64,000 nt of DNA, from positions 10,184,906 to 10,248,905 of the forward strand of contig NC_044290.2 in NCBI RefSeq assembly GCF_004027225.2, given 5' to 3'. Made by a program: the position numbers and the translations under genes. Each line of letters begins with the position of its first letter. Positions within the stretch are counted from its first letter, which is position 1. Below the pieces are notes generated by a model. It searched no databases, was not told where the DNA came from, and saw only the letters and a program-made list of their open reading frames with translations. Below, in pieces: positions 46,371-59,000 of the stretch. Source of the stretch: Strigops habroptila. Lineage: Eukaryota; Chordata; Aves; Psittaciformes; Psittacidae.

Positions 46371-49327
46371 GGCTGGGGGGAGGAGTCACGGGCCGGGAGT
46401 GCAGCCCCACACTGTGGCCGTGGTCAGGATGGGCCGATCAGGGAACAGTGCTGCCCATAAAAGCCCTGCCTACGAGCAGCTGGTTGTGGTAGAAGGAGGT
46501 GTTTGTGGTTCTTAAGGTGCATCTCCCAGCCTGGGTGCAGCCTCCTGCCTTTGGAGTGGTGGGTTTGTTTCCCAGGGAAGGTGATACCTCTTGTGGGGTC
46601 TTTAGTGGGATCATCTCTGCCTGAACCAGCCCTGGGGGGTTTTTCTTCACTGTGGTTGTGTAAAATGCCTCCCTGGTCCCTGCTGTGATGGTTCAGTGGG
46701 AGAAGCATTTGTTGTTGCTCTGGGCTGTTTCTCTTCCTCAGCTTGTAATTAAAAAGGAGATATTTGGGTTAAATGCTTAAATTAAGAACATGTTTTTGTT
46801 AGCTAACAACACAGAGAAAAGCCCTGGAGAACCTGATAGAGCAATCAGTGCCTCTCCACTTTCATTGGAGATGTTTCTTTGAGAGAGGAAGCCTGTTCAC
46901 TCCAGAGCATGTTTTTGCTACAAAAATGCAATTATAGGGTGTAAAAGGAAGCCGTTAGAAACATAGAAAGTGGGAACGAGGCCTGAAGCCTCCTTTGCTG
47001 CAGGACAGGAAAGGCAGAAGGCGAGAGGTGCCCCATCCAACCCACAGGCTCTGGCAGCACCTCCCATCAGCTCATGGTTTGGGTTTCCTCCTCCCATCTA
47101 CCTCACCTGGCTGCTTTTCAAGGCTCATCCCCTTGGCCTCTGCAGGCTCTCAGCTGCTCTGTGCTCGGGAGGCTGGGTGGTTCCTATCCTACTTGGCAAT
47201 TAGTTTTTGCACTGCTAAGCACAAACAAGATGAAACCACCTTCAGGGTCCAAGAGGGAGGCCATTGTCTGCTGGGACTGGTTTTGAGCTGTCTCATTCAG
47301 CATAGCTTTGCTTTTCCCTCCCTCTAAGCACTCCTAAAGCTGGTGTGTGTATTTAGAGCAAAGCCTTGAGTGGCTGTGGCAGGTTCTCAACACCATGCCA
47401 TGCTGTCCCAGGATGGCGAGCAAGTCATGAAGCCCTTGCCTGGTCCTTTAGGTCTGAGAAGGCTCTGGCTGCGCTCTCATCTGAAGCCTGGCTGATGGAC
47501 ACTGATGCTTGGAGCCTAAACCAGGTCTGTAGCAAGAAAGGTGATGGTGACCTGCACATAGCCTTGTTCATGGGCAGGGTTGCTTGTTCTTGCTGCTGCC
47601 TGTACATCCCCTGCAGCGTGGTGACATGGGACTGTTTGTCTTGGACATGCTGGGATGGACGGGAAAACAGCACTGACCTCTTGAGCAACACTGGGGGGGG
47701 GGGTTTTGGCTGTCTGGCTAGTGGCTCTGTTTGTGTTGAGTTTATGGGATCTGATTTCCAAGATAGTAAAAGCAAAGCAATCCTCTCCAGCAACGGCCTC
47801 GCTGCCTGGTGCTGCCTTTGCCAAGGAGGAAGAGGACGGCGCGTCTGTGTCGTTAGAGGTTAAATAACAGCAAATCATGTTCCGTGTGTGCAGACGCTGC
47901 CGAGCTGCGTGTGCGCATTCCTTAATCAGGGTTTAGCTTGTTGAATTACTTTTATTGGCAGTTAACTGTGTAATGGTCTCGGTGGAACATCTGGTCCATG
48001 GTTTGAAAGGAATATTCTTCAACCCTTGCTGAGTGCAATTATTTTTGGATACAAGTGGAGGCTTTAGAGCCGTTAAGAAGATAAAATGCAGATTGTTTCA
48101 GAGGGTTTTTTTCCCCTTATTTTAATGGCTTTCAGAGAGAGGAACTTTGATTATTTTTTGTCTATTGTTAGCAGTGGAAACCGAGCAGAAGGGCTGGGGA
48201 GAGGCACAGATGTTCCCTGAGCTGTTGGCTGGGACAGGCACCCAAACCCAGGGCAGAGGGTTTGAACCTTCCTCCGTAACATTTCCCAAGTCTTGGAATA
48301 GCTCATCTACCCACTAGTTTCTTGGTAAAACCACTGAGGGCTGGTGTGGGACTCCCGAGGGAATAATTTAAAAGCCTGACACTGGATGGGATGAGGGTTG
48401 TTTACAAAACAGATAAAATAAAGGGCTTTGTGCTCTCTTCTGTTGATGGGAAAATCACAGATGGATCCCAAACCTCTGACTCCCAGCCTAGCACCAGTTC
48501 ATACAGCCCACAAATAGCCAATCTCTGTTTTTTGGGCATGGGGAGGCTGGGATAGCAACTGGGACACCTTCATCCTCAAGAATTATATATTCTCAAAAAC
48601 CCAACCCCAGACCCACATGAAATTATCAGTAGATAATAAATTACATCGCATGAATTAAATGCGGTTTGTATATTATGGCCCTTCATGGAGGAGGCTGGCT
48701 GACTCCTCCTTGTCTGCAGGAGGAAGCTGTACAATCTTGGCTGCTGTTTGCTATTACGACTGCAGGCAGACAGGCTGTGAGATTATGGCTGGTTTTTAGT
48801 AGGAAGATAAAGTGAAAATGTTTAAACCGGGTAAGGATGGATGCTTTTAGTTTATCCTGGGGATATAGTGTTATAGGCAAAATCATGGAGTTGGGAAGGA
48901 CCTTGGATGGCATTGGAAGTGCCAAGGGATCAGTCATGGAGTGAAGGGGAGACTTTGGCATTGTGTGTTTTCAGGTGAAAAGGGCACTGCAGAGGGAAAG
49001 GGAGGAAAATGATGGAGGAGATGGCAGCTCCCCAACCTCTCCCTGAAAGCTTAAGAAGAAAAAGAATAAAACCAAGCCACAACGTCAGGGTTTTGTGAGC
49101 ACTTTTCATGTGGTTCATTGGTGGGGGCATCTCTGCCATGGCAATGGTTGTGCCACAGGAAGGTGCAAGCAGGGACAGGAGAACCTCCAGAGTGCTTCAG
49201 CCCTCATGTGTGGTTGCAGAGGCAGGCTGCGGAGCAGACCTGAGTCCCCCAAGCCTCAGTCTGAAGTCAGCTATGCACTTGTTTGGGTTGGGGCTTAGTG
49301 ACAGGTTTCAAAAGGAAAGCCTATGCC

Positions 49328-49435
49328 TAGTAATAGTAACAATAGTAGTAGTAATAATAGTAGTAATCATAGTAACAATAGTAATAACAGTAATGGTAGT
49401 AATAACAACAACAATAAAACAACAACAATAATAAT
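49328..49435. repeat. Trinucleotide microsatellite (AGT/AAT/AAC)n
   Basis: About 108 bases of mixed AGT, AAT and AAC triplets, moving from AGT-rich to AAC-rich. It encodes low-complexity Ser/Asn in one frame and is not a gene. Confidence 0.93.
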
Positions 49436-49439
49436 ACCC

Positions 49440-52400
49440 CAGTGTTTCATTCCAGAACTTCTATATCCCTTGGTATCTTTAAAATGCCCTTGTATTTTTC
49501 AAAGCTGCAAGGGAAAGAAAAGGAAAAAGAGAGAACTTCTCAATCCCAAACTGGTTTTTAGTATTGTTGGTTATACTGAGAGGAGGGGACGAAGCCCTTT
49601 CAACTTCAATCCACAATGAAAGTGTTAATTAAGAAGCACCAGTAGGTTGGGATGGGGAAAAACAAACAGCAGAGCAGCGATCTGTTGCTTCCTGTTAGGT
49701 AAGGATGCAGTATTAGCACAGTATCAGCTGGTGGGGAAGATCTTTCCTCTTCCCAGGCAGCCACATCCCTGCCCAGCTTTTCCCGAGGTTCTTTTCCCCC
49801 CCTTTATTTGGTGTTTGTATGTATTTTTCCCCCTCCTGACCATGTCAATCTCTGCTGCTCACTGGAGTCATCTTAACCTTGGCTCTGTGGCTGGCCCCTG
49901 GGAATGGGCTGTTTGGCAATAACTCTTCTGAGGAACCTTTTTGTGGACAAAACATTGGGTAATAAGAGAAACTATTTTGGAGCACAGTGCTCATGTAGGA
50001 GCTGTGCCACAGGAATTTGTTAAATAGCTTATTCTGCAATAAATACAATATAAATACAAACATCAGAACAAATGGAGGAGCCAGGAAGGACCTCAAGAGG
50101 GTAACTGCTCCATTCCTAATGCTGCCAGAATAGATGTGTCTGCTGGATCTGGGTGGTTGACCCCAAGATTGATTGTCTGCAGTCTCCTCTGGCTTTCTTG
50201 CCATCGAAACAGCTTGAACTATTTGGGCCTTAGCTGCTTGTCAGCTTTGCCTCCTGCTTTCTTGCTTTGTTGGAAGTCAACAGTAATGTTGAGGGTTTTT
50301 TTTTTCTTTATTCTAGTAGGATGTAAAATAAGGAGAATTAGTGAATCTCCTGCACTGAGCCTGTGGTTTTCGGCTTGGAGGAGCATGTGTCTGTCTTCAG
50401 CACAACCCAGTGCTCAGATCAAATTAAGATGCAGTTACGGCACTGGGACTTGTAGCTTCAAATGGCTCTATATAAAATGCCTCTAGCATTTTAAGCATGG
50501 GTTCTTGAGCCACAAGGATGATCTTTGACTTCATCTGTTTTAGGGGTCAGTTACACTTGGTTCATTCCTATATGAGGAGCGGATGCAGAAGACTCACTGT
50601 CTTGCTGGAGAACCAGCAATAAGATGTTTTTTTGAAGCAAGAAAACAATCAGGATAGTTTTAATGAGGCTCAGAAGGAAGGGTTCCTTATCAGGACAAAA
50701 TTCAGCTGTTATTCAATTCTGTCTTTCCTTGACTTCCTTATTAATCCTTAGTCACCACCAGTGGGTGAGCACTAGGGCAGGGAATACTGTGTAGAGCAGA
50801 ATGTGAGTTGCTGTCTTAAGGGAAAAGGTTGATTTGGAGAATAGGGTGAATGCAAAAGCACCTGGACTGCTTACAACTGCTCTGGAGATGCTGGTGGTTA
50901 ATCCTTGATTCCTGTATGGCATATTTTGCTGACATTTAGGGCAATATTTATCACTTTCAGCTATTCCTATTGCTGCTTCTGCACTGTGTCCCAGCAGTGT
51001 GGGTGTTGCAATGAAAACCTAGATAACAGGGGTGAAGTGTCAGGGCCTGAGAAGGTCACTTCTCTCCTCTCCTAGGACCTCCAAGAGTGGAAAACATCGT
51101 TTACCTTGTTTCTTTCTATATTTTCAAGCCTCTGTGGTCCATGGAAAAGGGCACAGGTAGAGTTCTTCACCCAACCACAGTGTGCTCAATGGAGAAAGCC
51201 TTGGAGAGAGGTGATGCCAATTTTAACACAAGTTCCTGCAACAGAAATATGTCTTCCTAAGCGTACACTTAAACCTTAGTAAATTATATCTGGAGTTAAA
51301 CTATTTATTAAGGTGTCACAGGGGAATTTCAGGCCAGCTGTGTACATCATCACAGGAGATAGGCTGGAAATAACAGTGATTTGGAAAGAACATGAGTTTG
51401 AGTCTTAGGACCTGTGGTGAAAGTCAAAGCACAATGAATTATTCTGCTTAACAATTGATGTTCACACATGGATTCAGCCAGAGCCAAAGCATTTTTATTG
51501 AATCACATTTCTCCAGTGAGCTACCAGGCATAACACAAGAGCTTGTGCGGGGGGTTTGTGGTTGTTCTTGAGGTTTTCATTTCTGCCTTTGTTGCTCATC
51601 CAGAGGCAAACGCCAGTGAAATGGACTTGTTCGTCTGCTGTGTGCTATAGCCACAGAGGGAGTATTTCTTCCTGCCTTAAGTAATGAGTCTTCTGTGATG
51701 TTGGGAAGCAAAAGGCTGTGGAGAGTGATGGGCAGAGCATCACTGCTGGGAGAGGGACCTCCCCTTTACAAGGGTGCTGCTCTCACAACAAGGTTACCTC
51801 CCCATGCTCTTTCCTGCGCTCCAAATTCACTCAAAAAAGTGGAATCCTTTGGCTCCTATTTCCCTTACACCACCTCTCTGCTCTCATGAGAGCTGTTTTA
51901 GGTCACATTGATGCTTGCTTGGTGGAGCCGGCTGGAGTTTAGCAGTTTCTGTAGCACATAGTGGTGTAGAGGTCAGCAAAACCTCAGCAGATCAATGCAT
52001 GATCTGGCCTGAGTGTGACAGTATTTCTTACTGCACTTCTTAGTGCAGGGCTTAGTGCAGGGATTTTCTGACTTTCAGTACCAACAGATATGGCTCTGAA
52101 GGGAGATTTAACAAGATATAAAGAAATCTGCCACACTCAGGAAGATTGTCTTCGTCTTCCCAGTCTTGTATTTAATCTAAAATAAGTAATTATTAATGCC
52201 AAGGTCTCTTCAGTCTATGAACAAATGAGATACTGGGAAAGAAGGAGCTGTGAGATGACTGAATAACCATTTTATCCACCTCTGCCGCTAATATGCACAC
52301 AGAGGCACTTGTAAGTACTGAGTGTTAGAGAAAGAGTTGAACTGTACTTAAACTAATAAACATCCATTGTAACCAGCAGAATCATGTGGATTTAGCAGCA

Positions 52401-52540
52401 GAAAACCTTGAATTTGGCCTTGTGCTTTCTGTTTTGCAGCGGAGCATTCAGTCATTGTGTTTAAGTCATGTGCTAGGGATGCCGTCCTGCGTGGGATGTA
52501 GGAGCACAGTCAGGAGTTGTGTATTGATGTGATTGTTTTA
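49440..52540. other. Intergenic DNA with no recognised element
   Basis: No gene, LTR or CR1 tail could be recognised here. Base composition is ordinary. Confidence 0.55.
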
Positions 52541-52683
52541 TTTTTGGGGTGGGAATTGCAGTTGTGAAGCTTTGGCTTTGATGAAATTGATCCCTGATGA
52601 CATGGAAAGGTTTTTGGGGTGGGAATTGCAGTTGTGCAGCAGCTTTGGCTCTGCCGAACTTGATCTCTGATGACATGGAAAGG
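52541..52683. repeat. Tandem duplication of a 70-bp unit
   Basis: Two head-to-tail copies (52541-52610 and 52611-52683), both starting TTTTTGGGGTGGGAATTGCA and ending TGATGACATGGAAAGG. The second has a 3-base insertion (AGC). A decayed partial third copy appears to follow. Confidence 0.9.
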
Positions 52684-53007
52684 TTTCTTTTTGGGTAGGT
52701 TCAGAGGTTGATCTGTATCTGCCTCATGGGAATTGCAGCTCAGGTCTCCTGCCATACAAGTGTGAGTTGATGTTGTTGACATGGGTGAGTTATGGCTCCT
52801 GGGCTGGTGTCATCCTCAGCATCACCTGTGGCCTGGGTTGGTGTCCATCTGGTCTCTCCATGGACCAGCTCCTATCTCAGCCCAGTGAAGGTACCAGCTG
52901 GCTGTAAGCATTTTAAAGAGCTGAGCTTGGCAGCAGAGCTAACCTGGCTTGTTGCCTCACAGATAAGTTATAGAGGAAACCAGCTGATGTGCAAAGATGT
53001 GTTGAAT

Positions 53008-53080
53008 AGCTGGAAGTAATGACCTTATCTGACATATCTGGAAGGAGCTGGAAGTGATGACCTTATCTAGCAGATCTGGG
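53008..53080. repeat. Tandem duplication of a 38-bp unit
   Basis: AGCTGGAAGTAATGACCTTA and AGCTGGAAGTGATGACCTTA begin two consecutive copies at 53008 and 53046. They differ at a few positions. Confidence 0.88.
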
Positions 53081-53084
53081 AGTT

Positions 53085-56000
53085 ACAAGAGGTGTTTGTT
53101 CTCCTCCTCCACCCTGGCACTGCATTGCATTGGCTGGATGGGGCCTCTCACACTTTCCAAACCAAGATTTCCAGTGCTTTTTCACTGCACAGAACATGAA
53201 CATTCAGTTCATGCACCCAAAGCGAGATCAAAATACCAACTTTTCTCCTTGGCTGTGCTGTGGGTGCCCTGTTGGCTCCGACTCTCACACTGTGAAAGCT
53301 GTTAAAAACATCTGTGAACCAAATGGCTTAAAGAATAGCAAGAGAAAAGCCTCTATTTTAGTTGTGGTTGGAGTCTTGTTTAACTCTTCCAAATTACCCA
53401 CCTTTCTTCCCAGCCCTCAGCTTGCACTGGGGCTAACGGGTGGTTTTGGGAGTGTGCAGAAGGTAGCTTGGAGAGCCTGTGCACTCCTTTCCTCTATTTG
53501 TTGTATAGGACATCCACAGGAAAACTGTTAAGTGTCTGTTGATAGAAAAAGGTCGAAAATGACTGCATATTTACCCCGCACTCAGTTGCTGCCCATCTTC
53601 CCCACCACTTTATTTCAACGCAAAGAACAAATAACTATGTGCAGTGATTGCAGCTATTGCTGCGTTATGTAGTGATTCATGACTTGCAGATTACAGGGCA
53701 ATAATTATAGCTGAGGTTGCTGTCATTTTACTAGATCCCTAAGTGCCAAGATCTCTAAGTGCTGGGGGTTTTTGCTCATATGGCAATGTTTAGCTTTAGC
53801 TGGAGACACAGTTAAGTGGGGGATTCACAAGTGCAAAATCTCCGTGAAAATAAGGTGACAACTGACTCTTTCTTTGGACCGAGCTTCTCCCATTGTATTC
53901 TGGATGTTATTCTGAGAGCTGGCATAGACTCCGAGGGGCATTAGCAATGCCGAAATAGCACTGGGTTTGGCCACATCCACGTTGTGGGTTAGAAGCCTGT
54001 TGGTATGTGGATGATGGTGGAGAGGAAGGGCTGAAGATGGCCAGAGTGGGAGACTGGGGATTCATTCATCTTTGCTCGCCATGGGATCTCACTTCAGCAG
54101 TTTATATTTTCTTACTGAATACTCAGAAGTTACAGTGCAGAAAGGTCCATTAAGAAATAACTCTATAATCTTATCCAAGGGGAATTTGAGGCTTGGCATG
54201 GCCGGCCAGGGGATGGCTACTTGGGCAGTAGAGATGGGAGCTGGCCGGTTGGGAGAGTTACTTGTCAAGACCTGAGACCTGGCTCCGTGGTGCTGCTGGA
54301 ATGGATTTCTAATTATAGCTAATTGCAGGGTTGATGCTCTTTGGATTTGGTCTGATACAAGTCAAACGATTTCCTGTTGTTCAGCGCTTTACAGACATGT
54401 AGCCAGAGGCACCGAGATGGACGTGTTCTCTGAAGGCATCCAGCTGGGCAAACACACACTCTTCCCTTTCCTTCCTGCGCATGGACCTTGGTGCAAAACA
54501 CCCCACTGCAGCCTTGCTCTGTGGTTTCAGGTGATGTTAACACTGTGTTTTATTAAATAGAGGTCCCTAAACCAGGTGAAATGGTTGGGTTTAGTGAAGC
54601 TGAGGGGGGAGCAGGGTGGCTTGGCCACGCTGAGCTCTGGGCTTCTGCAGTCCCTAAAAGCACAGCACCTTTCTCTACACAGCCTTGCTGCTGTGTTGCT
54701 GACAGCACTTTGCATCAGACACTTAGGAAAGCTCTATCACAAATATACTTACTGAAAAATGGGAGCCAAAATATCTTAACTGTGTTCCCTGCAATTGGAC
54801 TTGGTGCATCAAGCGGTTAAATTATTCCACAGCGCTTTTAAAGCCAAAGATTGCTATGAAATAGATTTTATTCTAAGTAATTGAATTCATACTTTAAAGC
54901 TCATTTTTAACGTCCTCTAGTGAGGACATTAAAAGCGTACTTCATGTAGTTGACATAGTAGTAATGCTGTGCTGTCAAAGATCCCAAGTGATAGAAGGGG
55001 AACCAGGTACTGGATCCACAATGAGAGGCAGATCTCAAATAGAAATGATTAAACAAAGGTTTAAGAAGAAAAGCATCGGCTTCTTGGGAGGAATAAGGTG
55101 AGTTTGACTCAAATGTAATGTTTTGTTAAACTTTGGATTTCACACGAGCCGGGATCCAGAATGATGGTTTCACAGCCTTGAAGATGTTTTGAACATGCAG
55201 TATTATTCTCTAGGAAGAAACATCCCCCTCTCTCCCAGGCATCCTCTGCAAATTGAATCTACAGCCCTCAAACCCTGAAGCTGATGCCAAGCATTTCAAT
55301 CTTACCAAAAGTAAACTATGAGCACAAATTTACATTAAAATTGAATTTTAAAGTTATGTCAGTGCTAACAGTGTAAGAAACACTCTAAGTGTATTATGTG
55401 ACTTTGGGTCCACTCAATGCTTTTTAAATGGCTGCTGATGCTATCAGAGGTGCTGGCCCTGTCTGTAGGAAATTACGTGGAGAAAAAGCTTTGCTTTGGG
55501 AAAAGCCCAAAGGAAAACAGATAGAAAAGAAGGAGCAGATTGCCTCCTGGAAGTCTTCCTGACAGGGCGCATTTCAGTGGGGTGGGAGCATTGGGAGCCT
55601 GGGAGGATGCTCACTGTGATTGCTGGGGACTTCCATAGGTGAACATGTGGTCCCAGATGGGTGGCATTTGCTGGCATTGGTGGTCCCCAATATTTGTCTC
55701 TTCCTCAGCTCATTTTCGGAGTGTTGTCTAAGAAAGCTCTGGGAAGGAAAATGGGATTAAAATCTGTTTGTGAGGTTAGGGAAGGAATTAAAGAGCAGCC
55801 TTCATGGGAGAATGGCCCTGGCAGCAAGAATGGGTGGAGCTGGGCTGGCCCTTGGCTGTGGGCAAAGGCTGGTGTGTCACTCATTGCAAATGGCTCTAAA
55901 TGATCAAACTTCCACCCCTGTTCAGTATTGGATGAAACATTTTGGCTTGTGATGGAAAGCAGCTCATAGGAGGTGTCTTAATGGCTGCTTCTGATCTTAA

Positions 56001-59000
56001 AACCAATGAGTCCCTGAATTGCTACCCAAACTGATAAAAACAGCCTTGTAGCTGGCATTTACTGCCTAAAGATGTACTGAAGCACGTTTAAGCACAGTCT
56101 GCATTATCAGACCTTCAGAGATTACTTCTAGCTTCTTTCCTCTGTTAAATATAGTTCAGCTCTGCTGCCTTTCACAGGAATAAAACTTGCTATTACTTCT
56201 AGGAATCATCCATTAAATATGTTTAAAATGCTGTTCAGCCACGTGTCTGCCCTGTTGTGTAATCCACAGAGCATTCCCTGTGCACGAAGATTATTTTTTG
56301 GCTGGTTTATGTAGGAAATAACCTTCTCTGCTTCACGACTTTGTATGTCTTTTAACAGACATCAATATGTGGCAGGTTCTCTTGAGCTGTGGAATTTTGC
56401 CATTGAGAGGAAGCAAGGAGTGGAGTGGATGTGGTCATGGACAAGGTGGACCAGGTCAGAGAGAGGGAGATGGTCTCACCTAGTGGTTTCTCTGGCTGAA
56501 GGTGCCGTCTGATGGCTCTGCAGGGTCAGACACAGTTCCCTCTGGCTGTGTGATGCTGGTGGGCTGGGGATCGGCATGTGGTGGCTGGATTTAAGCAGAG
56601 ATAAAGGGAGCAGCTCATCCTTCCTGCAGGAGGAAGGATGCTCTGCTCATCTCCTCCTGAGGAGAACCCCCAAAGGAAGGAGGAATCACATGTATCCAGT
56701 GCTAAATGCCATATGACTCAAGGAAAGAAATAATCACACCTCTTTATTACATAGATTTATCTCACTGCGTCGGGGCCTGACAACCACCACCAGATGCTCA
56801 TCTTCTCAGTTGCTTTATTGGATTCTGGGACATCCTTATAATTGCCATAAGTGGGAGATGATTCCCCAGCATCTGGCGTGTGTTAATACTGATCCAGAGT
56901 GCTTACCAATCCACTTAAGGAAAGCGTGTACGTGCTTGGTGTGCACGGAGAGGCAGCCTGGCAAAGCCTAAAGCATCATCATTTGATCCTCTTTTCTCCT
57001 TTAAATTGCTACTGAATGACTGAGTCTTTGCTGCTGGACCCTGCTGCAGTCTGAACAGTTAGAGGTGGGGAGGCATTGCCCAGATTTCATTCCCTTTTCT
57101 GGTGATAGGGAGGAAAGTGCTGCCCTGTTTTCCCCCCAGGTTGTATTTCAGGAGCTGCTGAAATACTGTTTAAGCTCCTCAGCTCATGAGAAGTGCATTT
57201 AGCATTAAGACCCAACAGGAACCTTCCAATACATTAAAGCTACTTCTGTTTTAATTTTGGGTTAGATTCAAAGCGTCTCCTGCTCTCTTTGAGGCTGCTG
57301 CAGATATCCAGGAGCACAGCTGCTTGGACACCATTCAGCTCAGCATCTTTTAAGAAGGGAGCACTGCTTGACGGTCTGTAAATCTCATGCAGGTGGGTTT
57401 CCTCTGTCAACTTGGAGTGAGGAAAAGGAGGAATAAAACTAGCTAAAAGCAGATATTTCAAGAATTGCTCCAAAGCTGCTGTTTTCATTCCAGGTAGGAA
57501 TGAAAACATGGGGTTTAGGTAGCTTTTAGTTCTCTATTTCCTTCCTCTGGGGAGCCTGAATGAGAGTTCATGCTGGCAACCTCCATCTTCCAGGCAGACT
57601 TTTGGAGGCTTTAGAGGGAGACAATAGTGCAGAAGGGTCTGTTTCAACATGGGAATTCAATATTTCCCCACATTGCTCCTGGTTGAGGAATGCTGCTGGG
57701 CTTTGAATAGTATGTGAGGGCAGGGAAGAGGCATTCTTCAGCCTTGCAGGGCTCCAGCGCTGTCTAGACTTCATAATGCAATGGTGCACGTTGCTCTGCC
57801 TTGAACTGCTGCCATGGCGCCTATAAATGGAAGCTGAGAAGCCTTTGCTCTGCCAAAGCCTCAGTCACTCTAATGAGACCCCGGTTCCTGTTGAGTTTGG
57901 CAGTTTGTCCCACTGAACCAGTGAGATTGCAGCAGGTGGTTGCAAAGCTCATTTCCTAAACCCACATCCCTCTGAAAGCAAAAAGCCCTATCTCACTTCC
58001 CATAGTGGGGCGACCGCATCTCCCACCAGGCTAACGGAGATGCTTGGGCATGGGGATGGATGCTCCTGCGCGGGAAACCTGCAGACCATCACTCTGCAGA
58101 GGTGATTTTGGATCAACATATCGCTCTTGACTGCTCAAAGCCCGTCCCATTGAACACAGCCCTGCCTATGTGAGGTTGCAACCACCAAAAGCAGTCTGGT
58201 TTTTAGCTGTTTCTGTCCTCTCTGGCTCCATGAGTCTGTTGGCTGTGCACACTTGATTTGGGTCACCGCTGGCATTAGGATATGTTTCCTTCTCCACTCT
58301 CCTTTCTCCTCTTTCTGGGATCACGTTTCTTACAGCTAAGCATACTCTTGTCTCTCTATTTCCCACTGAAGGCTGAAGCAGGGCTTGGTCACCTCTGTTT
58401 TTCTAAATCCAGCCCAAGCCATGAGCATCTGCCAGGAGGGAGAGGTTTCCCCTAAGCCTGTGGTTTGAATAACTCATTCTTTGCAGCTTTGCTCCTCTCC
58501 CAGGCACAGAAGGAGCGGGAAGGACGTCTCTAACCACTGGATGCTGCCTCCTGCAAAGGACATGGCACCAAGACAAAGCCTCCTCGTTTTGCTCGCACTG
58601 GAGTTTTGAGATGACCTTTCCCATGGCACATGGAGTAGCGAAATGTTCTCTCTGCTTTTACCACCAGAGGAGGTAACTAAGTGACAGTGTTTGACTCTGG
58701 GGGTGTGGGGTTGGGGCAGGAAAGGAAACAGCATCTTCCAGGTGCCAATGTCAATTGCAGACGTGGGTACCTGGCGCAGGACTTGACTAAACTCACCTGA
58801 CAGGCTGTCTTACTGCAAGCCCAGAGGAGCATCACTGCTCGTATTAACAGGACATTAGATTCTGAGTTGTTGCATTTTTAAAGGGCCTGAAGTTTCCTGG
58901 AGTGCTTTGTGGTTTGTGTGCTGGCAGTTCTGGGTGCCTGGGAAGATGCTCCTTGGAAAGCATCACTTCCAGAGGTGAAGTCCCATCAGATCTCTGCTTG

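Larger units (their letters stand above)
42600..49300. other. Intergenic DNA upstream of FAM20A
   Basis: No exon with a recognisable product. It contains a G-rich run and GGT repeats (43235-43268), a CR1 tail (43422-43517), a short GATGGGCAG-type repeat near 46290-46370 and a poly-G run near 47692-47703. Open frames here are up to 201 codons but lack recognisable motifs. Confidence 0.6.

Noticed and set aside
48880-48960. Sequence resembling a CR1 terminus (ATCATGGAGTTGGGAAGGAC)
   Set aside because: The match is limited to about 30 bases with no following core, so a CR1 call cannot be supported.
49328-49435. Regularly spaced short repeats that superficially suggest an array
   Set aside because: They are a trinucleotide microsatellite without unique spacers. 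There is nothing CRISPR-like, and the genome is vertebrate.
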